DNA from: Phascolarctobacterium sp.
GTDB taxonomy: Bacteria; Bacillota; Negativicutes; Acidaminococcales; Acidaminococcaceae
NCBI GenBank assembly: GCA_003150755.1
Contig: QAMT01000022.1
Location: 90,209 to 143,926 of the forward strand
Length of the DNA: 53,718 nt
Direction: 5' to 3'
The notes under the pieces: generated by a model
Database searches by the model: none
Told to the model about the DNA's origin: nothing
What the model saw: only the letters and a program-made list of their open reading frames with translations
Translations under genes and position numbers: made by a program
Shown: positions 25,418-33,980 of the stretch, piece after piece
Position numbering within the stretch: the first letter of the stretch is position 1
Layout of the letters: every line of letters begins with the position of its first letter

Positions 25418-26762
25418 GCTGCTTCCTCCTGAAGGAACGCATTCTGATATCCATATCCGCACGCAGCAGCGCTGGCTCGCGTCCGGCAGCCCACTTGTCA
25501 AGTTTTTTGCGCAGTTCCAATGCTTCCGGGCAATCCCATTTATCATCACTGACCAAATCCAGATAGCGTTTCAAATCCTTAACAACCGGCACGCACTGCG
25601 GCCTTGCATCTACGTTCTGAATATCCTTCAAAAGCTGGTAACTTGCCGCGCCAAGCGAAAAGTCCGGCTGGTAAATATCAATCAGGTCATTATCCCAGCG
25701 CAGCGCGCGGATAGATTCCGGCGGTACGGTTGTAAGAACCTGCGGGCTGTGCGTAGTAACAATAAACTGCACCATGGGAAAGGCTTTGCGCAAATCATAC
25801 AACACCGTTTGCTGCCAGGAAGGATGCAAATGCATGTCAACTTCGTCAATCAAAACAATGCCCGGCGTCTGCAAAACAGCGTTAATGCCAAGGTCGGGGT
25901 TAAGCCGTACCATGCGGTAGCTTAAATCGGCAACCATGCTGATAACGCTGCGCGCACCGTCGCTGAGCGCTTCTATAGGCAAAATGCCGTGCGTTTTGTG
26001 CTTCAGCACAAGATTCTGACGCACAAAGCTGTAATCAATATCAGTCCAGCCCATGCTGCCAATACAGGTTACAATGGCCTGTTCAACAGCCTTAAAAACC
26101 TCGCGGTAAGGGTTTTTCTCCTGCAAATGCTTTTCAGCGATAATGCGTTCCATCTCCATCGCGCTCATTACCGCGTATTTTACCCAATGCCCAAAATTAA
26201 CATAGGATGAAGTAGATTCCATGCAGTCCATATAACCGCTGCTGCGTTCCAGGTCAATATCTTTAATCGTGTTGCGCAGCTTACTGTCGTTCCACATACG
26301 CCCGGTGCCATAATAAGCAATTACCGGCAGAACCACGTTATTGTCGTCTTTAGCACGCAGCGCCTCTACCATGCGGCGGCCGTAGGCGGAAAGCATTTTG
26401 GCGTGCTGCATCGTTGTGCGCCCCTTGGCGTTATTCAGCTCGCGCTGCCATGTTATTTTTTTACCGTCGATATCGCCTTCAGCGCCGATAACTACCGGGT
26501 ACTGGCTTTTCATGCGGTAAATCTCAAGCTGCGTCTGAGCGGCCGTTTCCACAGTCTGGCGCACGTCAGTTTCGCGTATGCTGCGCGCCTTTCCATCTGC
26601 AAAGCAGGATAAATAAGGCCCCATGGCAATCGCCACAGCATCAAGGATAGCAGTTTTGCCCTGCCCGTTTTCGGCAACGATAACCGTCAGGTCCTTATCA
26701 AAATCAATTTCAAATTTATCATAACAACGGAAGTTTTCGAGATAAAGCTTTGTAATATACAT
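25401..26762 (-). CDS. ptuA: Septu defence ATPase PtuA
   Basis: This 453-residue SMC/OLD-like AAA ATPase begins YITKLYLENFRCYDKFEIDF, with Walker A AENGQGKTA (about 31-39), a signature region ALSDGARSV (about 270), Walker B GIVLIDEVDMHLHP (about 302-315) and a His-switch region IVTTHSPQVL (about 336-345). This architecture with a downstream PtuB is diagnostic of Septu type I. PtuA forms the scaffold and nucleotide sensor. The system sits between sugar-nucleotide genes and brnQ in otherwise core DNA, with no integrase or flanking repeat seen. Confidence 0.85.
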   Translation of the reverse strand: MYITKLYLENFRCYDKFEIDFDKDLTVIVAENGQGKTAILDAVAIAMGPYLSCFADGKARSIRETDVRQTVETAAQTQLEIYRMKSQYPVVIGAEGDIDGKKITWQRELNNAKGRTTMQHAKMLSAYGRRMVEALRAKDDNNVVLPVIAYYGTGRMWNDSKLRNTIKDIDLERSSGYMDCMESTSSYVNFGHWVKYAVMSAMEMERIIAEKHLQEKNPYREVFKAVEQAIVTCIGSMGWTDIDYSFVRQNLVLKHKTHGILPIEALSDGARSVISMVADLSYRMVRLNPDLGINAVLQTPGIVLIDEVDMHLHPSWQQTVLYDLRKAFPMVQFIVTTHSPQVLTTVPPESIRALRWDNDLIDIYQPDFSLGAASYQLLKDIQNVDARPQCVPVVKDLKRYLDLVSDDKWDCPEALELRKKLDKWAAGREPALLRADMDIRMRSFRRKQHEKNI

Positions 26763-26795
26763 ACTTACACCCCGCCTTGTTTATTGTCTGCTTTT

Positions 26796-26804
26796 ATTGT
26801 ACCA
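26796..26804 (-). promoter_or_regulatory. Extended -10 promoter of ptuAB
   Basis: On the minus strand TGGTACAAT is an extended -10 element about 35 bases before the ptuA ATG. No good -35 is seen, which suggests weak constitutive transcription. Confidence 0.5.
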
Positions 26805-26844
26805 CATCTGTCAGAAAATTGCCTTGCCTGGCATATAAATAAAA

Positions 26845-26876
26845 AATCCGCAGCCAACTTACATAGCTGCGGAAAA
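26845..26876 (-). terminator. Terminator after brnQ
   Basis: TCCGCAGC and GCTGCGGA form the stem; TTTTTTATTT follows on the minus strand. Confidence 0.8.
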
Positions 26877-26884
26877 TTATTTAA

Positions 26885-28201
26885 TTATGCTTTTTCTTTA
26901 ACAATCACGCTGTATAAAATACCGATAACCAGCCCTACAACGGACGGCACCAGCCAGCCGAAGCCAACCTCGTAAAACGGAACGTAAGCCTTTAAAACGT
27001 TTTCGGCAGCGTCAAGCGGAACACCGGCGGCTTTTAAGCCGTCGATAATGGCAAATACAATAGTAAAAGCCAGTACCGAGCGGTAAATGCAGGCACGTTT
27101 CAGCGGCAAAAACGCCAGCAGCACCAACACGATAACAATGGGGTATAGCAGGCACAGCACAGGCACCGACATGGAAATGATTTTGGTAAGGCCCACATTG
27201 GAAACGGCAAAGCTGAAAATACAGATTGCCGCAGCAAGGCGCTGATACTGCATTTTGCCGTTCAGCAGCCTTTCAAAATACGAACCGGCCGATACCGTAA
27301 GGCCAATGCTCGTCGTCAGGCAGGCAAAGAAAATCATCAGGCACAGAACTACGTTGCCCGCCGTGCCCATATAATAATTGGCAATGCCTGAAAGCGCCAC
27401 CGCGCCGTTATCCGAAATACCGAAAATTTCAACGCTTGTTGCACCGGTGTAAGTCAGCGAAAAATAAATCGCCGCCAAAAGCACAGCCGCTATAACACCG
27501 GCCATAATGCAGGTGCGTGTCAGTACGCTGCCTTCGGAAATGCCGCGCAATTTGATAGATTCAATAACAACCGTGCCAAAAAGCATCGTTGCCAGAAGGT
27601 CCATTGTATAATAACCTTCCTGAAAGCCCTTTAAATAAGGCATGGTTGCATAATAACCTGCGGCCTGCTTAAGCCCGCCCATCGGCTGCATAAATACCTG
27701 CACCACCAAAATGGCAATGCTTAAAAGCAAAAGCGGCGTTAAAACCTTGCCAACCCAGTCAACAATTTTAGAAGGGTTAACCGACAGAAAATACGTTACC
27801 GCAAAAAAGAACAGCGAATATAAAGCTAGGCTGATATCATAATTTTCTGCGGAAATAAACGGCAGCACGCCTACATCAAACGATACCGCCGCCGTGCGCG
27901 GAATGGCAAAAAACGGCCCGATAGTAAGCACTGTTACAACAATCAGCGTTTTAGCAAAGGTTGGGTGTACCGGCAGTGCCAACGCCTCCGGATTGGAAGC
28001 GCGCAAAAGCCCGATAGCAATAATGCCCAGCAGCGGTATGCCTACACCGGTTGTGCAAAAACCAGCCGCCGCAGATAAAAAGTTAACACCGGCTTGCTGA
28101 CCCAACGCAGGCGGAAAAATAAGATTACCAGCGCCGAAGAACGACGCAAACAGCATCAGCCCTATCGGCAGAATTTCCATAAAACCAAGTTTTTGTTTCA
28201 T
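26885..28201 (-). CDS. brnQ: Branched-chain amino-acid/cation symporter BrnQ
   Basis: This 438-residue LIVCS-family transporter has about twelve hydrophobic segments. The N terminus GLMLFASFFGAGNLIFPPALG (split around residues 15-35) is the family signature, and later blocks such as ISEGSVLTRTC and SYFERLL fit. It imports Leu, Ile and Val with Na+ or H+. It is monocistronic between terminators of tyrS and its own. Confidence 0.92.
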   Translation of the reverse strand: MKQKLGFMEILPIGLMLFASFFGAGNLIFPPALGQQAGVNFLSAAAGFCTTGVGIPLLGIIAIGLLRASNPEALALPVHPTFAKTLIVVTVLTIGPFFAIPRTAAVSFDVGVLPFISAENYDISLALYSLFFFAVTYFLSVNPSKIVDWVGKVLTPLLLLSIAILVVQVFMQPMGGLKQAAGYYATMPYLKGFQEGYYTMDLLATMLFGTVVIESIKLRGISEGSVLTRTCIMAGVIAAVLLAAIYFSLTYTGATSVEIFGISDNGAVALSGIANYYMGTAGNVVLCLMIFFACLTTSIGLTVSAGSYFERLLNGKMQYQRLAAAICIFSFAVSNVGLTKIISMSVPVLCLLYPIVIVLVLLAFLPLKRACIYRSVLAFTIVFAIIDGLKAAGVPLDAAENVLKAYVPFYEVGFGWLVPSVVGLVIGILYSVIVKEKA

Positions 28202-28227
28202 AAGTTCTCCAGAGTTTTTTACAAAAA

Positions 28228-28254
28228 TTAAGGCTGCGGGTAAAGCAGCCTTAA
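28228..28254 (-). terminator. Terminator after tyrS
   Basis: TTAAGGCTGC and GCAGCCTTAA form a 10-bp stem followed by ATTTTTG on the minus strand. Confidence 0.8.
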
Positions 28255-28276
28255 AGCTATTAAATTTTAAGGGTTA

Positions 28277-29497
28277 TCAATCAATCAGTAAACGGTAGTA
28301 TTTCTTTTTGCCTTTGCGTACCAGAAGGCTCTTATCGGCATCAAACATTTCCGGCGTAAGCTGCATTTCTGCATCGCTTACGGCTGTATCGCCGATATAA
28401 AGGCCGCCCTGCTGTACCATCTGGCGTGCTTCGCGCTTGCTGCTGAATACCTTAGCCGCAGTCAGCACATCAATAAGTTTGGCGTTTGCCTGCTCAGCAG
28501 TAAGGTTAACAGTCGGCACATCGGTCATCGCGCCGCCGCCGCCAAAAAGCGCTTCCGCCGCCTGTTTGGCTTTTTCTGCTTCTGCTTCGCCGTGTACCAG
28601 TTTGGTAACTTCGTAAGCCAGAACCTTTTTGGCTTCGTTGATGGCAGAATCCTTCAGACTGCCCAAACGGCGCACTTCATCCATCGGCAGGAAGGTTAAA
28701 AGCGCCAGGCAGTTTTCTACGTCGCTGTCATCAACATTGCGCCAGTACTGATAAAAATCATACGGAGTGGTTTTTTCCGGGTCAAGCCACAGCGCGCCTT
28801 TTTCCGTTTTGCCCATCTTGCGCCCGTCGCTGGTAGTTAAAAGCTTGCAGGTCATGCAAAAAGCAGGTTTCTGCTCCTTGCGGCGGATAAGCTCAACGCC
28901 TGCCAGCATGTTGGACCACTGGTCGTCGCCGCCCATTTCCATTACGCAGCCGTATCTTTTATTCAGCGTCCAGAAATCATACGCCTGCATAATCATATAG
29001 TTAAATTCAAAGAAGGACAAACCGCGTTCCAGGCGTTTTTTAAAGCATTCGGCAGTCAGCATGCGGTTGACGGAAAAATGCACGCCTACTTCGCGCAGCA
29101 GTTTGATATAGTTCAAATCAAGCAGCCAGTCGGCGTTGTTAACCATAATTGCCTTATCGTCCGCAAAATCAATAAAGCGGGACATCTGCTTTTTAAAGCA
29201 GGCAATGTTATGGGCAATAAATTCCGGCGTCAGCATTTTGCGCATTTCGTCCTTGCCGCTCGGGTCGCCAACCATGCCGGTGCCGCCGCCAAGCAAAACA
29301 ATCGGGCGGTGTCCGGCCCTTTGCATATGGCTCATAGCCATCAAAGCAATAAAATGTCCGACATGCAGGCTGTCAGCAGTCGGGTCAAAACCGATATAAA
29401 AAGTGATTTTCTCCTTTTCCAGAAGCTCACGGATTTCTTCTTCGTGCGACATTTGTTTTACAAAGCCGCGCTCTTGCAGAACGTCAAAAACTGACAT
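28277..29497 (-). CDS. tyrS: Tyrosyl-tRNA synthetase
   Basis: TyrS (406 aa from the ATG at 29497, preceded by TGGAGGAAG) charges tRNA-Tyr. It is a class I synthetase with HIGH-type motif HVGH (about 46-49) and KMSKS-type loop GRKMGKTEKG (about 230-239), plus a C-terminal S4-like RNA-binding domain (about 340-400, with SSKREARQMVQQGGLYI). Upstream sequence is too short for a T-box leader, and only a terminator hairpin from mscL separates the genes. Confidence 0.95.
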   Translation of the reverse strand: MSVFDVLQERGFVKQMSHEEEIRELLEKEKITFYIGFDPTADSLHVGHFIALMAMSHMQRAGHRPIVLLGGGTGMVGDPSGKDEMRKMLTPEFIAHNIACFKKQMSRFIDFADDKAIMVNNADWLLDLNYIKLLREVGVHFSVNRMLTAECFKKRLERGLSFFEFNYMIMQAYDFWTLNKRYGCVMEMGGDDQWSNMLAGVELIRRKEQKPAFCMTCKLLTTSDGRKMGKTEKGALWLDPEKTTPYDFYQYWRNVDDSDVENCLALLTFLPMDEVRRLGSLKDSAINEAKKVLAYEVTKLVHGEAEAEKAKQAAEALFGGGGAMTDVPTVNLTAEQANAKLIDVLTAAKVFSSKREARQMVQQGGLYIGDTAVSDAEMQLTPEMFDADKSLLVRKGKKKYYRLLID

Positions 29498-29524
29498 CAA
29501 TCTTCCTCCAGTCCAAATAAAAAT

Positions 29525-29566
29525 CGCATTAAGCCATACATAATGTTTATTATACAACTTAATGCG
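29525..29566 (-). terminator. Terminator between mscL and tyrS
   Basis: CGCATTAAG and CTTAATGCG are the arms around a 24-base loop; ATTTTTATTT follows on the minus strand. Confidence 0.65.
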
Positions 29567-29580
29567 GTTATTGGCAAATT

Positions 29581-30012
29581 TTACAGTTCAGAAGTGCAGT
29601 GCGGGCAGCGCGTAGCGTCATCGGCAACCGGCTGGCGGCAGTAAGGGCACAGCCTCGGTGCCGGTGCAGGCTCCGGCTTAGGCCGGAAACGGTTAATCTG
29701 CCGGATAACAATAAACACAGCAAAAGCAATGATTAAAAAGTTGATGACAGTATTGATAAACAGCCCATAAGAAAGTACCGGCGCGCCTGCATCCGTTGCA
29801 GCTTTAAGCGAATCATACTGCTTGCCGTCCAGCGTGATAAAAAGATTGGAAAAATCAATTTTACCAAGCAGCATGCCGATAGGAGGCATAATGATGTTAT
29901 TTACCAGGGAAGTAGTAATCTGGCCGAAAGCGCCGCCGATAACAACACCTATTGCCATGTCAAGCACATTGCCGCGCATCGCAAAATTTTTAAATTCATT
30001 AAAAAAACTCAT
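29581..30012 (-). CDS. mscL: Large-conductance mechanosensitive channel MscL with zinc-ribbon tail
   Basis: From the ATG at 30012 (AAAAGGAG upstream) the protein has 143 residues. It starts with FFNEFKNFAMRGNVLDMAIG and the pore helix VVIGGAFGQITTSLVNNIIM, typical of MscL TM1, and TM2 lies about residues 80-105. The C terminus carries CPYC...CPHC (about 122-140), a zinc-ribbon-like extension replacing the usual amphipathic helix bundle. MscL opens under membrane tension to release solutes on osmotic downshock. Confidence 0.93.
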   Translation of the reverse strand: MSFFNEFKNFAMRGNVLDMAIGVVIGGAFGQITTSLVNNIIMPPIGMLLGKIDFSNLFITLDGKQYDSLKAATDAGAPVLSYGLFINTVINFLIIAFAVFIVIRQINRFRPKPEPAPAPRLCPYCRQPVADDATRCPHCTSEL

Positions 30013-30044
30013 AGTTTTTCTCCTTTTAATATACAAGATAATAT

Positions 30045-30074
30045 ATTTTATCTTATAGCTATTGTCCTTGTCAA
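30045..30074 (-). promoter_or_regulatory. Promoter of mscL
   Basis: On the minus strand TTGACA (30069-30074), an 18-base spacer and TAAAAT (30045-30050). Confidence 0.55.
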
Positions 30075-30085
30075 GAATGAAACAC

Positions 30086-30114
30086 TTGACGCTGTTAAAA
30101 CAATAAACTATAAT
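30086..30114 (+). promoter_or_regulatory. Promoter of the DnaA-N-like gene
   Basis: TTGACG (30086-30091), 17 bases, TATAAT (30109-30114): a near-consensus sigma-70 promoter. Confidence 0.8.
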
Positions 30115-30144
30115 ATGTTTGTAAAAGCTAAAGGAGGAAGCGCA

Positions 30145-30480
30145 ATGAGAGATGATCTGGTAGTACCGGGCGAACATGAAGAAGACTTTGTCTTAGCAAG
30201 AGATGCCAAAGTTGTTACTGTTCCCTTTTCGCCTTTGGAATTACGTATGTCAAAAGAAAAACCTTATCTGATGGAAGGCCTGGCAAAACTGAAAGAAGTT
30301 CTCGGCCAGGACGATTTTAAACGCCTTATCAGCAAGGTTCATAATATTAACCTCAGCGGCGATAAAATTATGATTGTTGCCGAAAGCGAACTGCACCGCA
30401 CCAACATTGAACGCGAATGCTTGAAGCATATTGCTGACGCATTCAATGTTAAATTTATCCGTGTTGTAGTCGAAGGTTAA
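30145..30480 (+). CDS. Small protein resembling a DnaA N-terminal domain
   Basis: The ATG at 30145 has AAAGGAGG eight bases upstream; the protein has 111 residues. The C-terminal two-thirds (LAKLKEVLGQDDFKRLISKV, then GDKIMIVAESELHRTNIE) follow the helix-strand pattern of DnaA domain I, which binds DnaB and regulators. There is no ATPase or DNA-binding domain. It could be a stand-alone domain-I-like protein or only a structural look-alike; I cannot assign a function. It is transcribed from its own strong promoter and followed by the tRNA-Pro promoter. Confidence 0.65.
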   Translation: MRDDLVVPGEHEEDFVLARDAKVVTVPFSPLELRMSKEKPYLMEGLAKLKEVLGQDDFKRLISKVHNINLSGDKIMIVAESELHRTNIERECLKHIADAFNVKFIRVVVEG

Positions 30481-30498
30481 AAAATTTTAAAAAAGTTG

Positions 30499-30527
30499 TT
30501 GACAAATCGTTAAAAATTCTCTATAAT
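30499..30527 (+). promoter_or_regulatory. Promoter of tRNA-Pro
   Basis: TTGACA (30499-30504), 17 bases, TATAAT (30522-30527): a consensus promoter 30 bases before the tRNA. Confidence 0.85.
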
Positions 30528-30556
30528 ACATTTTGTTGCAGTAAGTAACACCAAGT

Positions 30557-30633
30557 CGGGGCGTGGCGCAGTTTGGTAGCGCGCTTGTTTCGGGTACAAG
30601 AGGCCGTGAGTTCGAATCTCGCCGCCCCGACCA
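30557..30633 (+). tRNA. tRNA-Pro(CGG)
   Basis: The 77-base gene starts with CGGGGCGTGG, has anticodon stem CTTGT/ACAAG enclosing TTCGGGT (anticodon CGG), T-arm GAGTTCGAATCTC and an encoded CCA. Confidence 0.95.
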
Positions 30634-30645
30634 ACTTCACAAATT

Positions 30646-30675
30646 AGCTGTAGAGCAAATCTACAGCTTTTTTTA
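30646..30675 (+). terminator. Terminator after tRNA-Pro
   Basis: AGCTGTAGA and TCTACAGCT form a 9-bp stem followed by TTTTTTT. Confidence 0.9.
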
Positions 30676-30773
30676 TTTTATAAACGGACTATATTTTACT
30701 ACTAAAACATTTACGGTATTTTAGTGAGTGTCCCAAAAATGTCCCACTGATTTAAAATAATTTCACAAAAATA

Positions 30774-30801
30774 TTGCATTAACGCGCTTTAGTAGTATAA
30801 T
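30774..30801 (+). promoter_or_regulatory. Promoter of the DUF2939-like gene
   Basis: TTGCAT (30774-30779), 16 bases, TATAAT (30796-30801), 40 bases before the start codon. Confidence 0.65.
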
Positions 30802-30840
30802 ATTGTCAGTGAAAAAGTTTTTTGTTTAGGAGGGTCTTCT

Positions 30841-31884
30841 TTGAACAATAAATTAAAAAAAATTATTGCCGTACTGGCAGCGCTTGCGATTGTGGTAAGC
30901 GGCTGGTACTTTTTTTACTGGCTGAAAACGCCGCAGCATTCCATTGCGCTGATTGCCGACGCTGTACGCCAGCACGACCTTAAAACCTTTGAAAAGCATG
31001 TCGATATGGATACTTTGTACGGCCATGCTTATGACGATGTAGTTGCCGTAACCTTTGGCGCGGATAAAGACGCCAATCCGATTATTGTCGCTATTGTCAA
31101 GGGCATCAAGGGGCTTGCCGTTCCTCTTTTGGAAAACGAAACCCGCAATTACATTCTTCACGGCGATAAAGAAGCCAGCGAAGAACAAGCGCAAAAATCT
31201 GTACCTGCCGGCAACGAAAGCGGCGCCGAAATCGTCGATAACCTGAAAGACCGTACCGGCTTCGGCGACTTAAAATATGAAGGCGTTGAAAGCGCCGATA
31301 CCGAAGGCGAAACCGCAGCCGTCAGCCTTAAGCTGTATGACGAAAAATTAAGTAAAAATTTTATTTTAAAAATCAAAATGCAGCAGCTTGACGATGGCTT
31401 GTGGAAGCTTTTGCAAATTACCAATTTGCAGGAATTTATGCAGCAGCGCCAGGCGGCAGTTGCCGAAAAACTTGCCGAACTCAATAAGCCGATGGCCGAA
31501 CAAATTGCCAAAAATGTGCAGCTTGATAAAAAGCTGCTGCGCATCACTTCTGTTCATTATTCCACCATTATCCGCATGCTGGAAAACGAAATCAATCTGA
31601 CCAATAATTCCGGCAAAAATATTACTTACATTGCCGGTACGTTAGAGCTTTACGGCGACGACGGCAAGATTTTTTACAGCGGCAACTTTGCCAGCAACGC
31701 CGTACTGAAAAACGGTGCCAGCAAACTGTACAAATTTGATTTTGAACTGAACCCCTATGTTAAAGAGGACGCCCAGGTTATTGCCAGCGACCTTGCCAAA
31801 GTTAAATGGAACGCTTATTTAACCAACATAGCTTTTGATGACGGCACATCGCTTGATTATTTAACATCCCTGCCGGAAAAATAA
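30841..31884 (+). CDS. Membrane-anchored DUF2939-like protein
   Basis: This 347-residue protein starts with TTG preceded by AGGAGGG. A single N-terminal membrane helix (about 8-30) anchors it, and the segment after it (HSIALIADAVRQHDLKTFEK and HVDMDTLYGHAYDD, about 37-75) matches the start of DUF2939 proteins. The rest is probably periplasmic with a beta-rich C-terminal domain (about 230-345). Function is unknown. Confidence 0.7.
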   Translation: MNNKLKKIIAVLAALAIVVSGWYFFYWLKTPQHSIALIADAVRQHDLKTFEKHVDMDTLYGHAYDDVVAVTFGADKDANPIIVAIVKGIKGLAVPLLENETRNYILHGDKEASEEQAQKSVPAGNESGAEIVDNLKDRTGFGDLKYEGVESADTEGETAAVSLKLYDEKLSKNFILKIKMQQLDDGLWKLLQITNLQEFMQQRQAAVAEKLAELNKPMAEQIAKNVQLDKKLLRITSVHYSTIIRMLENEINLTNNSGKNITYIAGTLELYGDDGKIFYSGNFASNAVLKNGASKLYKFDFELNPYVKEDAQVIASDLAKVKWNAYLTNIAFDDGTSLDYLTSLPEK

Positions 31885-31894
31885 ACCTATAAGC

Positions 31895-31929
31895 AAAATA
31901 CGGAGCACATTAACTGTGCCCCGTATTTT
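31895..31929. terminator. Bidirectional terminator
   Basis: AAAATACGG.GCAC and GTGC.CCGTATTTT form the stem between two convergent genes; T-runs are present in both directions. Confidence 0.85.
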
Positions 31930-31947
31930 TTATTGCCATTTTTAGTT

Positions 31948-32916
31948 TTAAGCTTTAACCTCAGCAGGCAGCGGTTTGCCGCTTAAACCCGCCAGTATGT
32001 TTTCTGCCGCTAGGCGTGCCATTGCGTCGCGCGTTTCTACGGTAGAAGTTGCAATGTGCGGCGTTACGGTAATATTGTCAAGCGTCAGCAGTTTATGGCT
32101 GCCCGGCAGCGGTTCCGGGTCGGTAACGTCAAGCGCGGCATAAGAAACCTTTTTGCTTACCAGTGCGTCGTAAAGCGCGTCCGTATCAACTATCTTGCCG
32201 CGGGCAATGTTAATAAACCGCACGCCCTGCTTCATAGCGTCAAACTGCGCTTTGCCAAACATGCCTTTTGTTTCCGGCGTCAGCGGCACGGTTACAAGAA
32301 TAAAATCCGATGTTTTTAAAAGCTCATCGAAACTTACATATTCCGCACCCAATGCGGCATCGTCGCTGCGGCGGTGGCGGTTGTGATAAATAACGTGCAT
32401 ATCGCTCGCAAGCGCGCGCTTAACAACCCTGCTGCCAATATCTCCCATGCCTACAATGCCAAGCGTTTTGCCGGCTAGGTCAACACCAAAGCCAAGTCCC
32501 TTGCGCTCGCCCCATTTGCCGCTTGCCACATGCTGCCAGCCGCGGGCAATTTTACGGGCGCTGTCAATTATCAGCCCATAGGCTAAATCCGCCACGGCGG
32601 GAGAAAGCACCCGCGGCGTGTTGCCAACCTTGATGCCGCGCGCATGGCAGGCTGCAACGTCGATATTGTCATAACCGACAGAAGCCTGCGCAATAACTTT
32701 CAGCTTAGGTGCTTTAGCAAGCAGTTCTTCGTTAATTTTTATGTTGCCGATGGAATACAAGGCATCGGCCTGAGCCAGCCAGCCGTCAAAAATGTCAGCC
32801 GGTGTGCGGCCGCCCTCTTTCCACGCCAGCAGGTTTGTTTCGGCGTCCAGCAAATCATATGCAGGCTGACGCAGCTTGCCGCTGGTTACAACCGTCATCT
32901 GTTTTAAATCCGCCAT
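31948..32916 (-). CDS. D-isomer 2-hydroxyacid dehydrogenase
   Basis: This 322-residue NAD(P)-dependent enzyme has the Rossmann motif LGIVGMGDIGSRVV (about 149-162), the substrate Arg in NIARGKIVD (about 237-245), the conserved acidic residue in LDVTDPEPLP (about 261-270) and catalytic His in VTPHIATST (about 284-292). It most resembles glyoxylate/hydroxypyruvate reductases (D-glycerate dehydrogenases). It is probably co-transcribed after the VOC protein gene 12 bases upstream. Confidence 0.87.
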   Translation of the reverse strand: MADLKQMTVVTSGKLRQPAYDLLDAETNLLAWKEGGRTPADIFDGWLAQADALYSIGNIKINEELLAKAPKLKVIAQASVGYDNIDVAACHARGIKVGNTPRVLSPAVADLAYGLIIDSARKIARGWQHVASGKWGERKGLGFGVDLAGKTLGIVGMGDIGSRVVKRALASDMHVIYHNRHRRSDDAALGAEYVSFDELLKTSDFILVTVPLTPETKGMFGKAQFDAMKQGVRFINIARGKIVDTDALYDALVSKKVSYAALDVTDPEPLPGSHKLLTLDNITVTPHIATSTVETRDAMARLAAENILAGLSGKPLPAEVKA

Positions 32917-32928
32917 AATTTCACGTCC

Positions 32929-33321
32929 TTATTTCTTTAAAGGCAGCATGGGCAAAATTTCCAGCCAGTAACCGTCCGGGTCGGCGATAAAATAAATGCC
33001 CATTTTTTCGTTTTCGTAAACAATGCAGCCCATTTCCCTGTGTTTGGCGCGTGCTGCTTCAAAATCCTTAACGGCAAACGCCAGATGAAATTCGTTATCA
33101 CCAAGGTTGTACGGCTCTTTGCGGTCGCGCAGCCAGGTCAGCTCCAGCTCAAACGGGCTTTCGCCGTCGCCGAGATATACCAGAATAAAGCTGCCGTCCT
33201 CGGCGGTAATGCGCCTGATTTCTTTCAGACCCAGGGCTTCTTCGTAAAAATACATGCTTCTTCCCAATTCAAGCACGTTAAAATTATTGTGTACAAACTT
33301 AAACTTTAACCTATCCATCAT
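32929..33321 (-). CDS. Glyoxalase/VOC superfamily protein
   Basis: This 130-residue protein has paired beta-alpha-beta-beta-beta repeats. It starts with FKFVHNNFNVLELGRSMYFY and has metal-ligand candidates His9 or Gln-type positions, FELEL (about 57-61), FHLAF (about 78-82) and FIADPDGYWLEILP (about 110-123) with the final Glu. This pattern is that of lactoylglutathione lyase-like VOC proteins. The substrate is uncertain. AGGAGG lies before the ATG. Confidence 0.8.
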   Translation of the reverse strand: MMDRLKFKFVHNNFNVLELGRSMYFYEEALGLKEIRRITAEDGSFILVYLGDGESPFELELTWLRDRKEPYNLGDNEFHLAFAVKDFEAARAKHREMGCIVYENEKMGIYFIADPDGYWLEILPMLPLKK

Positions 33322-33331
33322 GCTTTCCTCC

Positions 33332-33844
33332 TTACGTGTTCAAAAAAATCTGCTTTACAAGCAGTATTGCCATCACTGCCGAAGCAACAACCTTGCCCAC
33401 AATTGCAATAAATTGCAGTTTGGCCGCTTTCCACGCCAGCTCAAAGGCGTCGTCGCAGTTCATCGTCTGCGAATACTCATAAATAAAAGCCATTACAAAA
33501 GAGCCCATGGCACCGCCCAGTACGCTGCCAAACACCGGAAAAACGCCCGTGCCCAATACAGCGCCGATAAAAGTGCCGATGCCAATCAGGCCCACCACGC
33601 TCCACGGCAGTTTATGCCTGCGGATGCCAAAAAAAGATACTACAAATTCCCATAATTCACCAAAAACATAAATCAGCACCAGCGCAGATAAAATGCGCCC
33701 GTCAAAATATCTTGCTTCATCAAAACAGGCAAATCCTATCCCTGCCAAAAGCATCAGCGTGTTGCCAGGCAATCCCACCAAAGTCAACAGCGGCCCCACA
33801 ATAATAATAAAGCCAGCTGCCAATGCTTCCAAGAAATATTCCAT
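33332..33844 (-). CDS. DUF456-family membrane protein
   Basis: From the ATG at 33844 (AAGGAGG upstream) the protein has 170 residues with about four membrane segments. The Gly-rich block (VGLIGIGTFIGAVLGTGVFPVFG split about 90-115) and GPLLTLVGLPGN near the N terminus fit DUF456. Function is unknown. It is the first gene of the leftward trio with the VOC protein and the dehydrogenase. Confidence 0.75.
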   Translation of the reverse strand: MEYFLEALAAGFIIIVGPLLTLVGLPGNTLMLLAGIGFACFDEARYFDGRILSALVLIYVFGELWEFVVSFFGIRRHKLPWSVVGLIGIGTFIGAVLGTGVFPVFGSVLGGAMGSFVMAFIYEYSQTMNCDDAFELAWKAAKLQFIAIVGKVVASAVMAILLVKQIFLNT

Positions 33845-33980
33845 AACCTGCCTCCTTATGTTATTTGCTGAAATTATTATAACACAAACACTGCCCATTT
33901 ATCTTGTAACTTTTGTGAATTATTGTTTTTAAGCCCCCAAAATGTTAAAATATTTATAATAAAACTTTTAAGGAGCTTGT

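Noticed and set aside
24638..26762. Retron associated with PtuAB
   Set aside because: No reverse transcriptase gene or msr-msd-like inverted repeat is found on either side.
29498..29580. T-box riboswitch upstream of tyrS
   Set aside because: Only about 80 bases separate mscL and tyrS, with one terminator hairpin and no T-box signature sequence.
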